Source: Hydractinia symbiolongicarpus | Taxonomy: Eukaryota > Cnidaria > Hydrozoa > Anthoathecata > Hydractiniidae | Length of the DNA: 64,000 bases | Reading direction: 5' to 3' | NCBI RefSeq assembly: GCF_029227915.1 | Contig: NC_079878.1 | Coordinates: forward strand, 32,887,501 to 32,951,500 | Part shown: positions 37,551-50,460 of the stretch, in pieces | Layout: every line of letters begins with the position of its first letter | Position numbering within the stretch: the first letter of the stretch is position 1 | Translations under genes and position numbers: made by a program | The notes under the pieces: model-generated | The model's input: only the letters and a program-made list of their open reading frames with translations | Told to the model about the DNA's origin: nothing | Databases searched by the model: none

Positions 37551-39288
37551 ATACGGGCCGAGTCCGGGGTTTACGGGAAATTGCAGGTTTTCGTTTGCCG
37601 GTGATTAAACTTCTTTTATTCAGCGTCTCATCAACAATGAAAACATTTTTGAAAACTACAAGTCTCATGCGTTTTAGTGGTGAAAAAATAATTTAAAGAA
37701 TCGTTCGAGAAATGAGTTTACTCCCTGGGTACTTTTTTCGTATGCTTTTGACTATACGGGCCGAGTCCGGGATTTACGGGAAGTCGCGGGTTTTCGTTTG
37801 CCGGCGTTTAAACTTCTTTTATTCAGCGTTTCATCAAAAATGAAAACATTTTTAAAAACTACAAGTCTCATGGGCTTTAGTGGTGAAATGATAATTTAAA
37901 AAATCGTTCGGGAAATGAGTTTACACCCTGGGTACTTTCTTTGTATACTTTTGACTATACGGGCCGAGTCCGGGATTTACGGGAAATCGCAGGTTTTCCT
38001 TTGCCGGCGATTAAACTTCTTTTATTCAGCGTCTCATCAAAAATGAAAACATTTTTGAAAACTACAAGTCTCATGCGTTTTAGTGGTGAAAAAATAATTT
38101 AAAAAATCGTTCGGGAAATGATTTTACTCCCTGGGTACTTTCTTTGTATACTTTTGACTATGCGGGCCGAGTCCGGGGTTTACAGGAAATGGCGGGTTTT
38201 CGTTTGCCGGCGATTAAACTTCTTTTATTCAGCGTCTCATCAAAAATGAAAACATTTTTGAAAATTACAAGTCTCATGGGCTTTAGTGGTGAAGTAATAA
38301 TTTAAAAAATCCTTCGGGAAATGAGTTTACACCCTGGGTTCTTTTTTTGTATACTTTTGACTATGCGGGCCGAGTCCGGGGTTTACGGGAAATGGCGGGT
38401 TTTCGTTTGCCGGCGATTAAACTTCTTTTATTCAGCGTCTCATCAAAAATGAAAACATTTTTGAAAATTACAAGTCTCATGGGCTTTAGTGGTGAAGTAA
38501 TAATTTAAAAAATCCTTTGGGAAATGAGTTTACACCCTGGGTTCTTTCTTTGTATACTTTTGACTATACGGGCAGAGTCCGGGATTTACGGGAAATCACA
38601 GGTTTTTGTTTGCCGGCGATTAAACTTCTTTCATTCAGCGTCTCATCAAAAAGGAAAACATTTTTGAAAACTACAAGTCCCATGCGTTTTAGTGGTGAAA
38701 ATATAATTTAAAAAATCGTTCGGGAAATGAGTTTACTCCATGGGTACTTTCTTTGTATACTTTTGACTATACGGGCTGAGTCCGGGATTTACGGGAAATC
38801 GCAGGTTTTCGTTTGCCGGCGATTAAACTTCTTTCATTCAGCGTCTCATCAAAAATGAAAACATTTTTGAAAACTACAAGTCTCATGCGTTTTAGTGGTG
38901 AAAAAATAATTTAAAAAATCGTTTTGGAAATGAGTTTACTCACAGGGTACTTTCTTTGTATACATTCGACTATACGGGCCAAGCCCGGGATTTACGGGAA
39001 ATCGCGGGTTTTCGTTTGCCGGCGATTAAACCACTTTCATTAAGCGTCTCATCAAAAATGAAAACATTTTTGAAAACTACAAGTCTCATGCGTTTTAGTG
39101 GTGAAAAAATAATTTAAAAAATCGTTTTGGAAATGAGTTTACTCACAGGGTACTTTCTTTGTATACATTCGACTATACGGGCCAAGCCCGGGATTTACGG
39201 GAAATCGCGGGTTTTCGTTTGCCGGCGATTAAACCACTTTCATTAAGCGTCTCATCAAAAATGAAAACATTTCTGAAAACTACAAGTC
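37550..39288 (-). repeat. End of block 2, divergent CAAAAG-type monomers
   Basis: Nine monomers up to the second orientation switch. A single unit with TTGAAAATTACAAG, GGTGAAGTAATAATTT and GGGTTCTTT is duplicated in tandem near 38150-38530 at about 203 bp. The last two units are of the GAATG type and nearly identical (38930-39130 and 39133-39288); the second is cut by the switch. Confidence 0.75.
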
Positions 39289-39314
39289 GAGGCTTGGCCC
39301 GTATAGTCGAATGT
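39166..39314. repeat. Orientation switch 2 with inverted repeat
   Basis: The reversed array stops in CTGAAAACTACAAGTC (ending 39288). The reference-orientation array resumes with GGCTTGGCCCGTATAG (from 39291). The two bases GA between fit neither side exactly; the usual right-hand context would be CGGGCTTGG. Arms CATTCGACTATACGGGCC (about 39167-39184) and GGCCCGTATAGTCGAATG (about 39296-39313) face each other around a spacer of about 110 bp. Both sides are of the GAATG subfamily. Confidence 0.92.
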
Positions 39315-39949
39315 ATACAAAGAAAGTACCCTGTGAGTAAACTCATTTCTGAAACGATTTTTTCAATTATCTTTTCACCACTAAAACGCATGAGACTTGC
39401 AATTTTCAAAAATGTTTTCATTTTTGATGAGACGCTTAATAAAAGAGGTTTAATCGCCGGCAAACAAAATCCTGCGATTTCCCGTAAATCCCGGGCTTGG
39501 CCCGTATAGTCGAATGTATACAAAGAAACTACCCAGGGAGTAAACTCATTTCCAGAACGATTTTTCAAAATTTTTTTTCACCACTAAAACGCATGAGACT
39601 TGTAGTTTTCAAAAATGTTTTCATTTTTGATGCGACGCTTAATGAAAGAGGTTTAATCGCCGGCAAACGAAAACTGCGATTTCTCGCAAATCCCGGGCTT
39701 GGCCCGTATAGTCGAATGTATACAAAGAAAGTACCCTGTGAGTAAACTCATTTCCAGAACGATTTTTTAAATTATTTTTTTACCACTAAAACGCATAAGA
39801 CTTGTAGTTTTCAAAAATGTTTTCATATCTGATGAGACGCTGAATAAAAGAAGTTTAATCGCCGGCAAACGAAAACCCGAGATTTCCCGTAAATCCCGGG
39901 CTAGGCCCGTATAGTCAAAAGTATACAAAGATAGTACCCAGGGAGTATA

Positions 39950-41570
39950 CTCATTTCCCGAACGATTTTTTAATTTATTTTTTCACCACTAAAACGCATG
40001 AGACTTGTAGTTTTCAAAAATGTTTTCTTTTTTGATGAGACGCTGAATAAAAGAAGTTTAATCGCCGGCAAACGAAAACCTGCGATTTCCCGTAAATCCC
40101 GGACTCGGCCCGTATAGTCAAAAGTATACAAAGAAAGTACCCAGGGAGTAAACTAATTTCCCAAACGATTTTTTAAATTATTATTTCACCACTAAAGCCC
40201 ATGAGACTTGTAGTTTTTAAAAATGTTTTCATTTTTAATTAGACGCTGAATAAAAGAAGTTTAATCGCTGGCAAACGAAAACCCGCGATTTCCTGTAAAT
40301 CCCCGACTCGGCCCGTATAGTCAAAAGTATACAAAGAAAGTACCCAGGGAGTAAACTCATTTCCCGAACGATTTTTTAAATTATATTTTCACCACTAAAA
40401 CGCATGAGACTTGTAGTTTTCAAAAATGTTTTCATTTTTGATGAGACGCTGAATAAAAGAAGTTTAATCGCCGGCAAACGAAAACCCGCCATTTCCCGTA
40501 AACCCCGGACTCGGTCCGTATAATCAAAAGTATACAAAGAAAGTACCCAGGGAGTAAACTCATTTCCCGAACGATTTTTTAAATTATTTTTTCACCACTA
40601 AAACGCATGAGACTTGTAGTTTTTAAAAATGTTTTCATTTTTGATGAGACGCTGAATAAAAGAAGTTTAATCGCCGGCAAACAAAAATCCGCGATTTCCC
40701 GTAAATCCCAGGCTTGGCCCGTATAGTCAAAAGTATACAAAGAAAGTACCCAGGGAGTAAACTCATTTCCCGAACGATTTTTTAATTTATTTTTTCACCA
40801 CTAAAACGCATGAGACTTGTAGTTTTCAAAAATGTTTTCTTTTTTGATGAGACGCTGAATAAAAGAAGTTTAATCGCCGGCAAACGAAAACCTGCGATTT
40901 CCCGTAAATCCCGGACTCGGCCCGTATAGTCAAAAGTATACAAAGAAAGTACCCAGGGAGTAAACTAATTTCCCAAACGATTTTTTAAATTATTATTTCA
41001 CCACTAAAGCCCATGAGACTTGTAGTTTTTAAAAATGTTTTCATTTTTAATTAGACGCTGAATAAAAGAAGTTTAATCGCTGGCAAACGAAAACCCGCGA
41101 TTTCCTGTAAATCCCCGACTCGGCCCGTATAGTCAAAAGTATACAAAGAAAGTACCCAGGGAGTAAACTCATTTCCCGAACGATTTTTTAAATTATATTT
41201 TCACCACTAAAACGCATGAGACTTGTAGTTTTCAAAAATGTTTTCATTTTTGATGAGACGCTGAATAAAAGAAGTTTAATCGCCGGCAAACGAAAACCCG
41301 CCATTTCCCGTAAACCCCGGACTCGGTCCGTATAATCAAAAGTATACAAAGAAAGTACCCAGGGAGTAAACTCATTTCCCGAACGATTTTTTAAATTATT
41401 TTTTCACCACTAAAACGCATGAGACTTGTAGTTTTTAAAAATGTTTTCATTTTTGATGAGACGCTGAATAAAAGAAGTTTAATCGCCGGCAAACAAAAAT
41501 CCGCGATTTCCCGTAAATCCCAGGCTTGGCCCGTATAGTCAAAAGTATACAAAGAAAGTACCCAGGGAGT
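39950..41570 (+). repeat. Tandem four-monomer HOR of 812 bp, two copies
   Basis: The pair TTTTTTAATTTATTTTTTC and ATGTTTTCTTTTTTGATG recurs at 39961/40773 and 40021/40833, exactly 812 bp apart (4 x 203). The next units match in order: CATTTTTAATTAGACGC with TCGCTGGC, TTATATTTTCACC with ACTCGGTCCG, and CAAACAAAAATCCGCG. The copies look identical over most of their length. Confidence 0.87.
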
Positions 41571-43150
41571 AAACTCATTTCCCGAACGATTTTTTAAATT
41601 ATATTTTCACCACTAAAACGCATGAGACTTGTAGTTTTCAAAAATGTGTTCATTTTTGATGAGACGCTGAATGAAAAAAGTTTAATCGCCGGCAAACGAA
41701 AACCTGCGATTTCCCGTAAATCCCGGACTCGGCCCGTATAGTCAAAAGTATACAAAGAAAGTACCCAGGGTGTAAACTCATTTCCCGAACGATTTTTTAA
41801 ATTATTATTTCACCACTAAAGCCCATGAGACTTGTAGTTTTTAAAAATGTTTTCATTTTTGATGAGACGCTGAATAAAAGAAGTTTAATCGCCGGCAAAC
41901 GAAAACCCGCCATTTCCCGTAAACCCTGGATTAAGCCCGTATAATCAAAAGTATACAAAGAAAGTACCCAGGGAGTAAACTCAATTCCCGAACGATTTTT
42001 TAAATTATTTTTTCACCACTAAAACGCATGAGACTACTAGTTTTCAAAAATGTTTTCATTTTTGATGAGACGCCGAATAAAAGAAGTTTAATCGCCGGCA
42101 AACGAAAACCTGCGATTTCCCGTAAATCCCGGACTCGGCCCGTATAGTCAAGAGTATACAAAGAAAGTACCCAGGGTGTAAACTCATTTCCCGAACGATT
42201 TTTTAAATTATTATTTCACCACTAAAGCCCATGAGACTTGTAGTTTTTAAAAATGTTTTCATTTTTGATGAGACGCTGAATAAAAGACGTTTAAACGCCG
42301 GCAAACGAAAATCCGCGATTTCCCGTAAATCCCGGGCTTGGCCCGTATAGTCAAAAGTATACAAAGAAAGTACCCAGGGAGTAAACTCATTTCCCGAACG
42401 ATTTTTTAAATTATATTTTCACCACTAAAACGCATGAGACTTGTAGTTTTCAAAAATGTGTTCATTTTTGATGAGACGCTGAATGAAAAAAGTTTAATCG
42501 CCGGCAAACGAAAACCTGCAATTTCCCGTAAATCCCGGACTCGGCCCGTATAGTCAAAAGTATACAAAGAAAGTACCCAGGGTGTAAACTCATTTCCCGA
42601 ACGATTTTTTAAATTATTATTTCACCACTAAAGCCCATGAGACTTGTAGTTTTTAAAAATGTTTTTATTTTTGATGAGACGCTGAATAAAAGAAGTTTAA
42701 TCGCCGGCAAACGAAAACCCGCCATTTCCCGTAAACCCTGGATTAAGCCCGTATAATCAAAAGTATACAAAGAAAGTACCCAGGGAGTAAACTCAATTCC
42801 CGAACGATTTTTTAAATTATTTTTTCACCACTAAAACGCATGAGACTTGTAGTTTTCAAAAATGTTTTCATTTTTGATGAGACGCCGAATAAAAGAAGTT
42901 TAATCGCCGGCAAACGAAAACCTGCGATTTCCCGTAAATCCCGGACTCGGCCCGTATAGTCAACAGTATACAAAGAAAGTACCCAGGGTGTAAACTCATT
43001 TCCCGAACGATTTTTTAAATTATTATTTCACCACTAAAGCCCATGAGACTTGTAGTTTTTAAAAATGTTTTCATTTTTGATGAGACGCTGAATAAAAGAA
43101 GTTTAAACGCCGGCAAACGAAAACCCGCGACTTCCCGTAAATCCCGGACT
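41570..43150 (+). repeat. Second tandem four-monomer HOR of 812 bp
   Basis: The rare AAAATGTGTTCATTTTTG lies at 41641 and 42453, 812 bp apart. The following units also agree: GGATTAAGCCCGTATAATC, then ACTCAATTCCCG with GACGCCGAATAAAAG. Private changes (GAGACTACTAG near 42030, CAAGAGTATAC near 42150) separate the copies. Confidence 0.83.
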
Positions 43151-45372
43151 GGGCCCGTATAGTCAAAAGTATACAAAGAAAGTACCCAGGGAGTAAATTC
43201 ATTTCCCGAACGATTTTTTAAAATATTTTTTCACCACTAAAACGCATGAGACTTGTAGTTTTCAAAAATGTTTTCATTTTTGATGAGACGCTCAATAAAA
43301 GAAGTTTAATCGCCGGCAAACGAAAACCTGCGATTTCCCGTAAATCCCGGACTCGGCCCGTATAGTAAAGAAAGTACCCGGGATGTAAACTCATTTCCCG
43401 AACGATTTTGTAAATTATTATTTCACCACTAAAACCCATGAGACTTATAGTTTTTAAAAATGTTTTCATTTTTGATGGGACGCTGAATAAAAGAAGTTTA
43501 ATCGCCGGCAAACGAAAAACCGCCATTTCCCGTAAACCCGGGACTCGGCCCGTATAGTCAAAAGTATACAAAGAAATTACCCAGGGAGTAAACTCATTTT
43601 CCGAACGATTTTTTAAATTATTTTTTCACCACTACAACGCATGAGACTTGTAGTTTGTAAAAATGTTTTCATTTTTGATGAGACGCTGAATAAAAGAAGT
43701 TTAATCGCCGGCAAACGAAAACCCGCCATTTCCCGTAAACCCCGGACTCGGCCCGTATAGTCAAAAGTATACAAAGAAAGTACGCAGGGAGTAAACTCAT
43801 TTTCCGAACGATTTTTTAAATTATTTTTTCACCACTACAACGCATGAGGCTTGTAGTTTTCAAAAATGTTTTCATTTTTGATGAGACGCTTAGTGAAAGA
43901 GGTTTAATCGCCGGCAAACGAAATCCCGCGATTTCCCGTAAATCCCGGGCTTGGCCCGTATAGTCGAATGTATACAAAGAAAGTACCCAGGGAGTAAACT
44001 CATTTCCCGAACGATTTTTTAATTTTTTTTTTCACCACTAAAACGCATGAGACTTGTAGTTTTTAAAAATGTTTTCATTTTTGATGAGACGCTTAACAAA
44101 AGAGGTTTAATCGCCGGCAAACGAAATCCCGCGATTTCCCGTAAATCCCGGACCCGGCCCGTATAGTCAACAGTATACAAAGAAAGTACCCAGGGTGTAA
44201 ACTCATTTCCCGAACGATTTTTTAAATTATTATTTCACCACTAAAGCCCATGAGACTTGTAGTTTTTAAAAATGTTTTCATTTTTGATGAGACGCTGAAT
44301 AAAAGAAGTTTAAACGCCGGCAAACGAAAACCCGCGACTTCCCGTAAATCCCGGACTGGGCCCGTATAGTCAAAAGTATACAAAGAAAGTACCCAGGGAG
44401 TAAATTCATTTCCCGAACGATTTTTTAAAATATTTTTTCACCACTAAAACGCATGAGACTTGTAGTTTTCAAAAATGTTTTCATTTTTGATGAGACGCTC
44501 AATAAAAGAAGTTTAATCGCCGGCAAACGAAAACCTGCGATTTCCCGTAAATCCCGGACTCGGCCCGTATAGTAAAGAAAGTACCCGGGATGTAAACTCA
44601 TTTCCCGAACGATTTTGTAAATTATTATTTCACCACTAAAACCCATGAGACTTATAGTTTTTAAAAATGTTTTCATTTTTGATGGGACGCTGAATAAAAG
44701 AAGTTTAATCGCCGGCAAACGAAAAACCGCCATTTCCCGTAAACCCGGGACTCGGCCCGTATAGTCAAAAGTATACAAAGAAATTACCCAGGGAGTAAAC
44801 TCATTTTCCGAACGATTTTTTAAATTATTTTTTCACCACTACAACGCATGAGACTTGTAGTTTTTAAAAATGTTTTCATTTTTGATGAGACGCTGAATAA
44901 AAGAAGTTTAATCGCCGGCAAACGAAAACCCGCTATTTCCCGTAAACCCCGGACTCGGCCCGTATAGTCAAAAGTATACAAAGAAAGTACGCAGGGAGTA
45001 AACTCATTTTCCGAACGATTTTTTAAATTATTTTTTCACCACTACAACGCATGAGGCTTGTAGTTTTCAAAAATGTTTTCATTTTTGATGAGACGCATAG
45101 TGAAAGAGGTTTAATCGCCGGCAAACGAAATCCCGCGATTTCCCGTAAATCCCGGGCTTGGCCCGTATAGTCGAATGTATACAAAGAAAGTACCCAGGGA
45201 GTAAACTCATTTCCCGAACGATTTTTTAATTTTTTTTTTTCACCACTAAAACGCATGAGACTTGTAGTTTTTAAAAATGTTTTCATTTTTGATGAGACGC
45301 TTAACAAAAGAGGTTTAATCGCCGGCAAACGAAATCCCGCGATTTCCCGTAAATCCCGGGCTTGGCCCGTAT
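42959..45372 (+). repeat. Tandem six-monomer HOR of 1207 bp, two copies
   Basis: The rare GTCAACAGTATAC opens each copy, at 42959 and 44166. The length 1207 is 6 x 203 minus 11, because one unit in each copy carries the 11 bp deletion (near 43365 and 44573). Other shared marks are GACGCTCAATAAAAG, AAAAACCGCC, AGAAATTACCC, CACTACAACGC and TTAACAAAAGAGG. The copies differ at a few sites only. Confidence 0.87.
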
Positions 45373-45399
45373 AGTCGAATGTATACAAAGAAAGTACCC

Positions 45400-48300
45400 A
45401 GGGAGTAAAGTCATATCCCGAACGATTTTTTAAATTTTTTTTTCACCACTAAAACGCATGAGACTTGTAGTTTTCAAAAATGTTTTCATTTTTGATGAGA
45501 CGCTTAATGAAAGAGGTTTAATCGCCGGCAAACGAAAACCCGCGATTTCCCGCAAATCCCGGGCTTGGCCCGTATAGTCGAATGTATACAAAGAAAGTAC
45601 CCTGTGAGTAAACTCATTTCCAGAACGATTTTTTAAATTATTATTTCACCACTAAAACGCATGAGACTTGTAGTTTTCAAAAATGTTTTCATTTTTGATG
45701 AGACGCTCAATAAAAGAAGTTTAATCGCCGGCAAACGAAAACCTGCGATTTCTCGTAAATCCCGGACTCGGCCCGTATAGTAAAGAAAGTACCCGGGATG
45801 TAAACTCATTTCCCGAACGATTTGGTAAATAATTATTTCACCACTAAAACCCATGAGACTTATAGTTTTTTAAAAATGTTTTCATTTTTGATGGGACGCT
45901 GAATAAAAGAAGTTTAATCGCCGGCAAACGAAAACCCGCCATTTCCCGTAAACCCGGGACTCGGCCCGTATAGTCAAAAGTATACAAAGAAATTACCCAG
46001 GAAGTAAACTCATTTTCCGAACGATTTTTTAAATTTTTTTTTCACCACTAAAACGCATGAGACTTGTAGTTTTCAAAAATGTTTTCATTTTTGATGAGAC
46101 GCTTAATGAAAGAGGTTTAATCGCCGGCAAACGAAAACCAGCGATTTCCCGCAAATCCCGGGCTTGGCCCGTATAGTCGAATGTATACAAAGAAAGTACC
46201 CTGTGAGTAAACTCATTTCCAGAACGATTTTTTAAATTATTATTTCACCACTAAAACGCATGAGAATTGTAGTTTTCAAAAATGTTTTCATTTTTGATGA
46301 GACGCTCAATAAAAGAAGTTTAATCGCCGGCAAACGAAAACCTGCGATTTCTCGTAAATCCCGGACTCGGCCCGTATAGTAAAGAAAGTACCCGGGATGT
46401 AAACTCATTTCCCGAACGATTTGGTAAATTATTATTTCACCACTAAAACCCATGAGACTTATAGTTTTTTAAAAATGTTTTCATTTTTGATGGGACGCTG
46501 AATAAAAGAAGTTTAATCGCCGGCAAACGAAAACCCGCCATTTCCCGTAAACCCGGGACTCGGCCCGTATAGTCAAAAGTATACAAAGAAATTACCCAGG
46601 AAGTAAACTCATTTTCCGAACGATTTTTTAAATTTTTTTTTCACCACTAAAACGCATGAGACTTGTAGTTTTCAAAAATGTTTTCATTTTTGATGAGACG
46701 CTTAACAAAAGAGGTTTAATCGCCGGCAAACGAAATCCCGCGATTTCCCGTAAATCCCGGGCTTGGCCCGTATAGTCGAATGTATACAAAGAAAGTACCC
46801 AGGGAGTAAACTTAATTTCCCGAACGATTTTTTAAATTTTTTTTTCACCACTAAAACGCATGAGATTTGTAGTTTTCAAAAATGTTTTCATTTTTGAAGA
46901 GACGCTTAATGAAAGAGGTTTAATCGCCGGCAAACGAAAACCCGCGATTTCCCGCAAATCCCGGGCTTGGCCCGTATAGTCGAATGTATACAAACAAAGT
47001 ACCCTGTGAGTAAACTCATTTCCAGAACGATTTTTTAAATTATTTTTTTACCACTAAAACGCATAGGACTTGTAGTTTTCAAAAATGTTTTCATTTCTGA
47101 TGAGACGCTGAATAAAAAAAGTTTAATCGCCGGCAAACTAAAACCCGAGATTTCCCGTAAATCCCGGGCTTGCCCTGTATAGTCAAAAGTATACAAAGAT
47201 AGTACCCAGGGAGTAAACTCATTTCCCCAACGATTTTTTAAATTATTTTTTCACCACTAAAACGCATGAGACTTGTAGTTTTCAAAAATGTTTTCATTTT
47301 TGATGAGACGCTGAATAAAAGAAGTTTAATCGCCGGCAAACGAAAACCTGCGATTTCCCGTAAATCCCGGACTCGGCCCGTATAGTCAAAAGTATACAAA
47401 GAAAGTACCCAGGGAGTAAAGTAATTTCCCAAACGATTTTTTAAATTATTATTTCACCACTAAAGCCCATGAGACTTGTAGTTTTTAAAAATGTTTTCAT
47501 TTTTGATGAGACGCTGAATAAAAGAAGTTTAATCGCCGGCAAACGAAAACCTGCGATTTCCCGTAAATCCCGGACTCGGCCCGTATAGTCAAAAGTATAC
47601 AAAGAAAGTACCCAGGGAGTAAACTCATTTCCCGAACGATTTTTTAAATTATTTTTTCACCACTAAAACGCATGGGACTTGTAGTTTTTAAAAATGTTTT
47701 CAGTTTTGATGAGACGCTGATTAAAAGAAGTTTAATCGCCGGCAAACGAAAACCTGCGATTTCTCGTAAATCCCGGACTCGGCCTGTATAGTAAAGAAAG
47801 TACCCGGGATGTAAACTCATTTCCCGAACGATTTGGTAAATAGTTATTTCACCACTAAAACCCATGAGACTTATAGTTTTTTAAAAATGTTTTCATTTTT
47901 GATGGGACGCTGAATAAAAGAAGTTTAATCGCCGGCAAACGAAAACCCGCCATTTCCCGTAAACCCGGGACTCGGCCCGTATAGTCAAAAGTATACAAAG
48001 AAATTACCCAGGAAGTAAACTCATTTTCCGAACGATTTTTTAAATTTTTTTTTCACCACTAAAACGCATGAGACTTGTAGTTTTCAAAAATGTTTTCATT
48101 TTTGATGAGACGCTTAATGAAAGAGGTTTAATCGCCGGCAAACGAAAACCAGCGATTTCCCGCAAATCCCGGGCTTGGCCCGTATAGTCGAATGTATACA
48201 AAGAAAGTACCCTGTGAGTAAACTCATTTCCAGAACAATTTTTTAAATTATTATTTCACCACTAAAACGCATGAGAATTGTAGTTTTCAAAAATGTTTTC

Positions 48301-50460
48301 ATTTTTGATGAGACGCTCAATAAAAGAAGTTTAATCGCCGGCAAACGAAAACCTGCGATTTCTCGTAAATCCCGGACCCGGCCCGTATAGTAAAGAAAGT
48401 ACCCGGGATGTAAACTCATTTCCCGAACGATTTGGTAAATTATTATTTCACCACTAAAACCCATGAGACTTATAGTTTTTTAAAAATGTTTTCATTTTTG
48501 ATGGGACGCTGAATAAAAGAAGTTTAATCGCCGGCAAACGAAAACCCGCCATTTCCCGTAAACCCGGGACTCGGCCCGTATAGTCAAAAGTATACAAAGA
48601 AATTACCCAGGAAGTAAACTCATTTTCCGAACGATTTTTTAAATTTTTTTTTCACCACTAAAACGCATGAGACTTGTAGTTTTCAAAAATGTTTTCATTT
48701 TTGATGAGACGCTTAACAAAAGAGGTTTAATCGCCGGCAAACGAAATCCCGCGATTTCCCGTAAATCCCGGGCTTGGCCCGTATAGTCGAATGTATACAA
48801 AGAAAGTACCCAGGGAGTAAACTCATTTCCCGAACGATTTTTTAAATTTTTTTTTCACCACTAAAACGCATGAGATTTGTAGTTTTCAAAAATGTTTTCA
48901 TTTTTGAAGAGACGCTTAATGAAAGAGGTTTAATCGCCGGCAAACGAAAACCCGCGATTTCCCGCAAATCCCGGGCTTGGCCCGTATAGTCGAATGTATA
49001 CAAACAAAGTACCCTGTGAGTAAACTCATTTCCAGAACGATTTTTTAAATTATTTTTTTACCACTAAAACGCATAGGACTTGTAGTTTTCAAAAATGTTT
49101 TCATTTCTGATGAGACGCTGAATAAAAGAAGTTTAATCGCCGGCAAACTAAAACCCGAGATTTCCCGTAAATCCCGGGCTTGGCCTGTATAGTCAAAAGT
49201 ATACAAAGATAGTACCCAGGGAGTAAACTCATTTCCCGAACGATTTTTTAAATTATTTTTTCACCACTAAAACGCATGAGACTTGTAGTTTTCAGAAATG
49301 TTTTCTTTTTTGATGAGACGCTTAATGAAAGTGGTTTAATCGCCGGCAAACGAAAACCCGCGATTTCCCGTAAATCCCGGGCTTGGCCCGTATAGTCGAA
49401 TGTATACAAAGAAAGTACCCTGTGAGTAAACTCATTTCCAAAACGATTTTTTAAATTATTATTTCACCACTAAAGCCCATGAGACTTGTAGTTTTTAAAA
49501 ATGTTTTCATTTTTGATGAGACGCTAAATAAAAGAAGTTTAATCGCCGGCAAACGAAAACCTGCGATTTCTCGTAAATCCCGGACTCGGCCCGTATAGTA
49601 AAGAAAGTACCCGGGATGTAAACTCATTTCCCGAACGATTTGGTAAATTATTATTTCACCACTAAAACCCATGAGACTTATAGTTTTTTAAAAATGTTTT
49701 CATTTTTGATGGGACGCTGAATAAAAGAAGTTTAATCGCCGGCAAACGAAAACCCGCCATTTCCCGTAAACCCGGGACTCGGCCCGTATAGTCAAAAGTA
49801 TACAAAGAAATTACCCAGGAAGTAAACTCATTTTCCGAACGATTTTTTAAATTTTTTTTTCAGCACTAAAACGCATGAGACTTGTAGTTTTCAAAAATGT
49901 TTTCATTTTTGATGAGACGCTTAATGAAAGAGGTTTAATCGCCGGCAAACGAAAACCCGCGATTTCCCGCAAATCCCGGGCTTGGCCCGTATAGTCGAAT
50001 GTATACAAAGAAAGTACCCTGTGAGTAAACTCATTTCCAGAACGATTTTTTAAATTATTATTTCACCACTAAAACGCATGAGACTTGTAGTTTTCAAAAA
50101 TGTTTTCATTTTTGATGAGACGCTCAATAAAAGAAGTTTAATCGCCGGCAAACGAAAACCTGCGATTTCTCGTAAATCCCGGACTCGGCCCGTATAGTAA
50201 AGAAAGTACCCGGGATGTAAACTCATTTCCTGAACGATTTGGTAAATTATTATTTCACCACTAAAACCCATGAGACTTATAGTTTTTTAAAAATGTTTTC
50301 ATTTTTGATGGGACGCTGAATAAAAGAAGTTTAATCGCCGGCAAACGAAAACCCGCCATTTCCCGTAAACCCGGGACTCGGCCCGTATAGTCAAAAGTAT
50401 ACAAAGAAATTACCCAGGAAGTAAACTCATTTTCCGAACGATTTTTTAAATTTTTTTTTC
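45400..50460 (+). repeat. Three-monomer HOR of 599 bp, amplified in pairs
   Basis: The trimer joins a CCCTGTGAG unit, an 11 bp-deleted unit (TATAGTAAAGAAAGTACCC) and a unit with AGAAATTACCCAGGAAG. The length 599 fits 3 x 203, minus 11 for the deletion, plus one T in ATAGTTTTTTAAAAATG. Adjacent pairs 599 bp apart start near 45633/46232, 47644/48243 and 49451/50050. A larger unit of about 2010 bp (GTATACAAACAAAG near 46986 and 48996) carries the trimer together with GTGGTTTAATC and GATAGTACCC units. This is a multi-level HOR. Confidence 0.82.

Larger units (their letters stand above)
14240..39288 (-). repeat. Satellite block 2, monomers in reversed orientation
   Basis: About 123 head-to-tail monomers, seen on the plus strand as GGGTACTTTCTTTGTATAC...GACTATACGGGCC...TTTACGGGAAATCGCGGG...GCCGGCGATTAAAC...GATGAGACGC complement...AGTGGTGAAAAAATAATTT. 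This is the longest block. It contains the largest and most nested HORs (16.8-28.8 kb), a tandem 9-monomer HOR (31.8-35.5 kb), and a displaced duplication (28.8-31.6 kb with 35.5-37.5 kb). No foreign insertion is visible. Confidence 0.97.
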
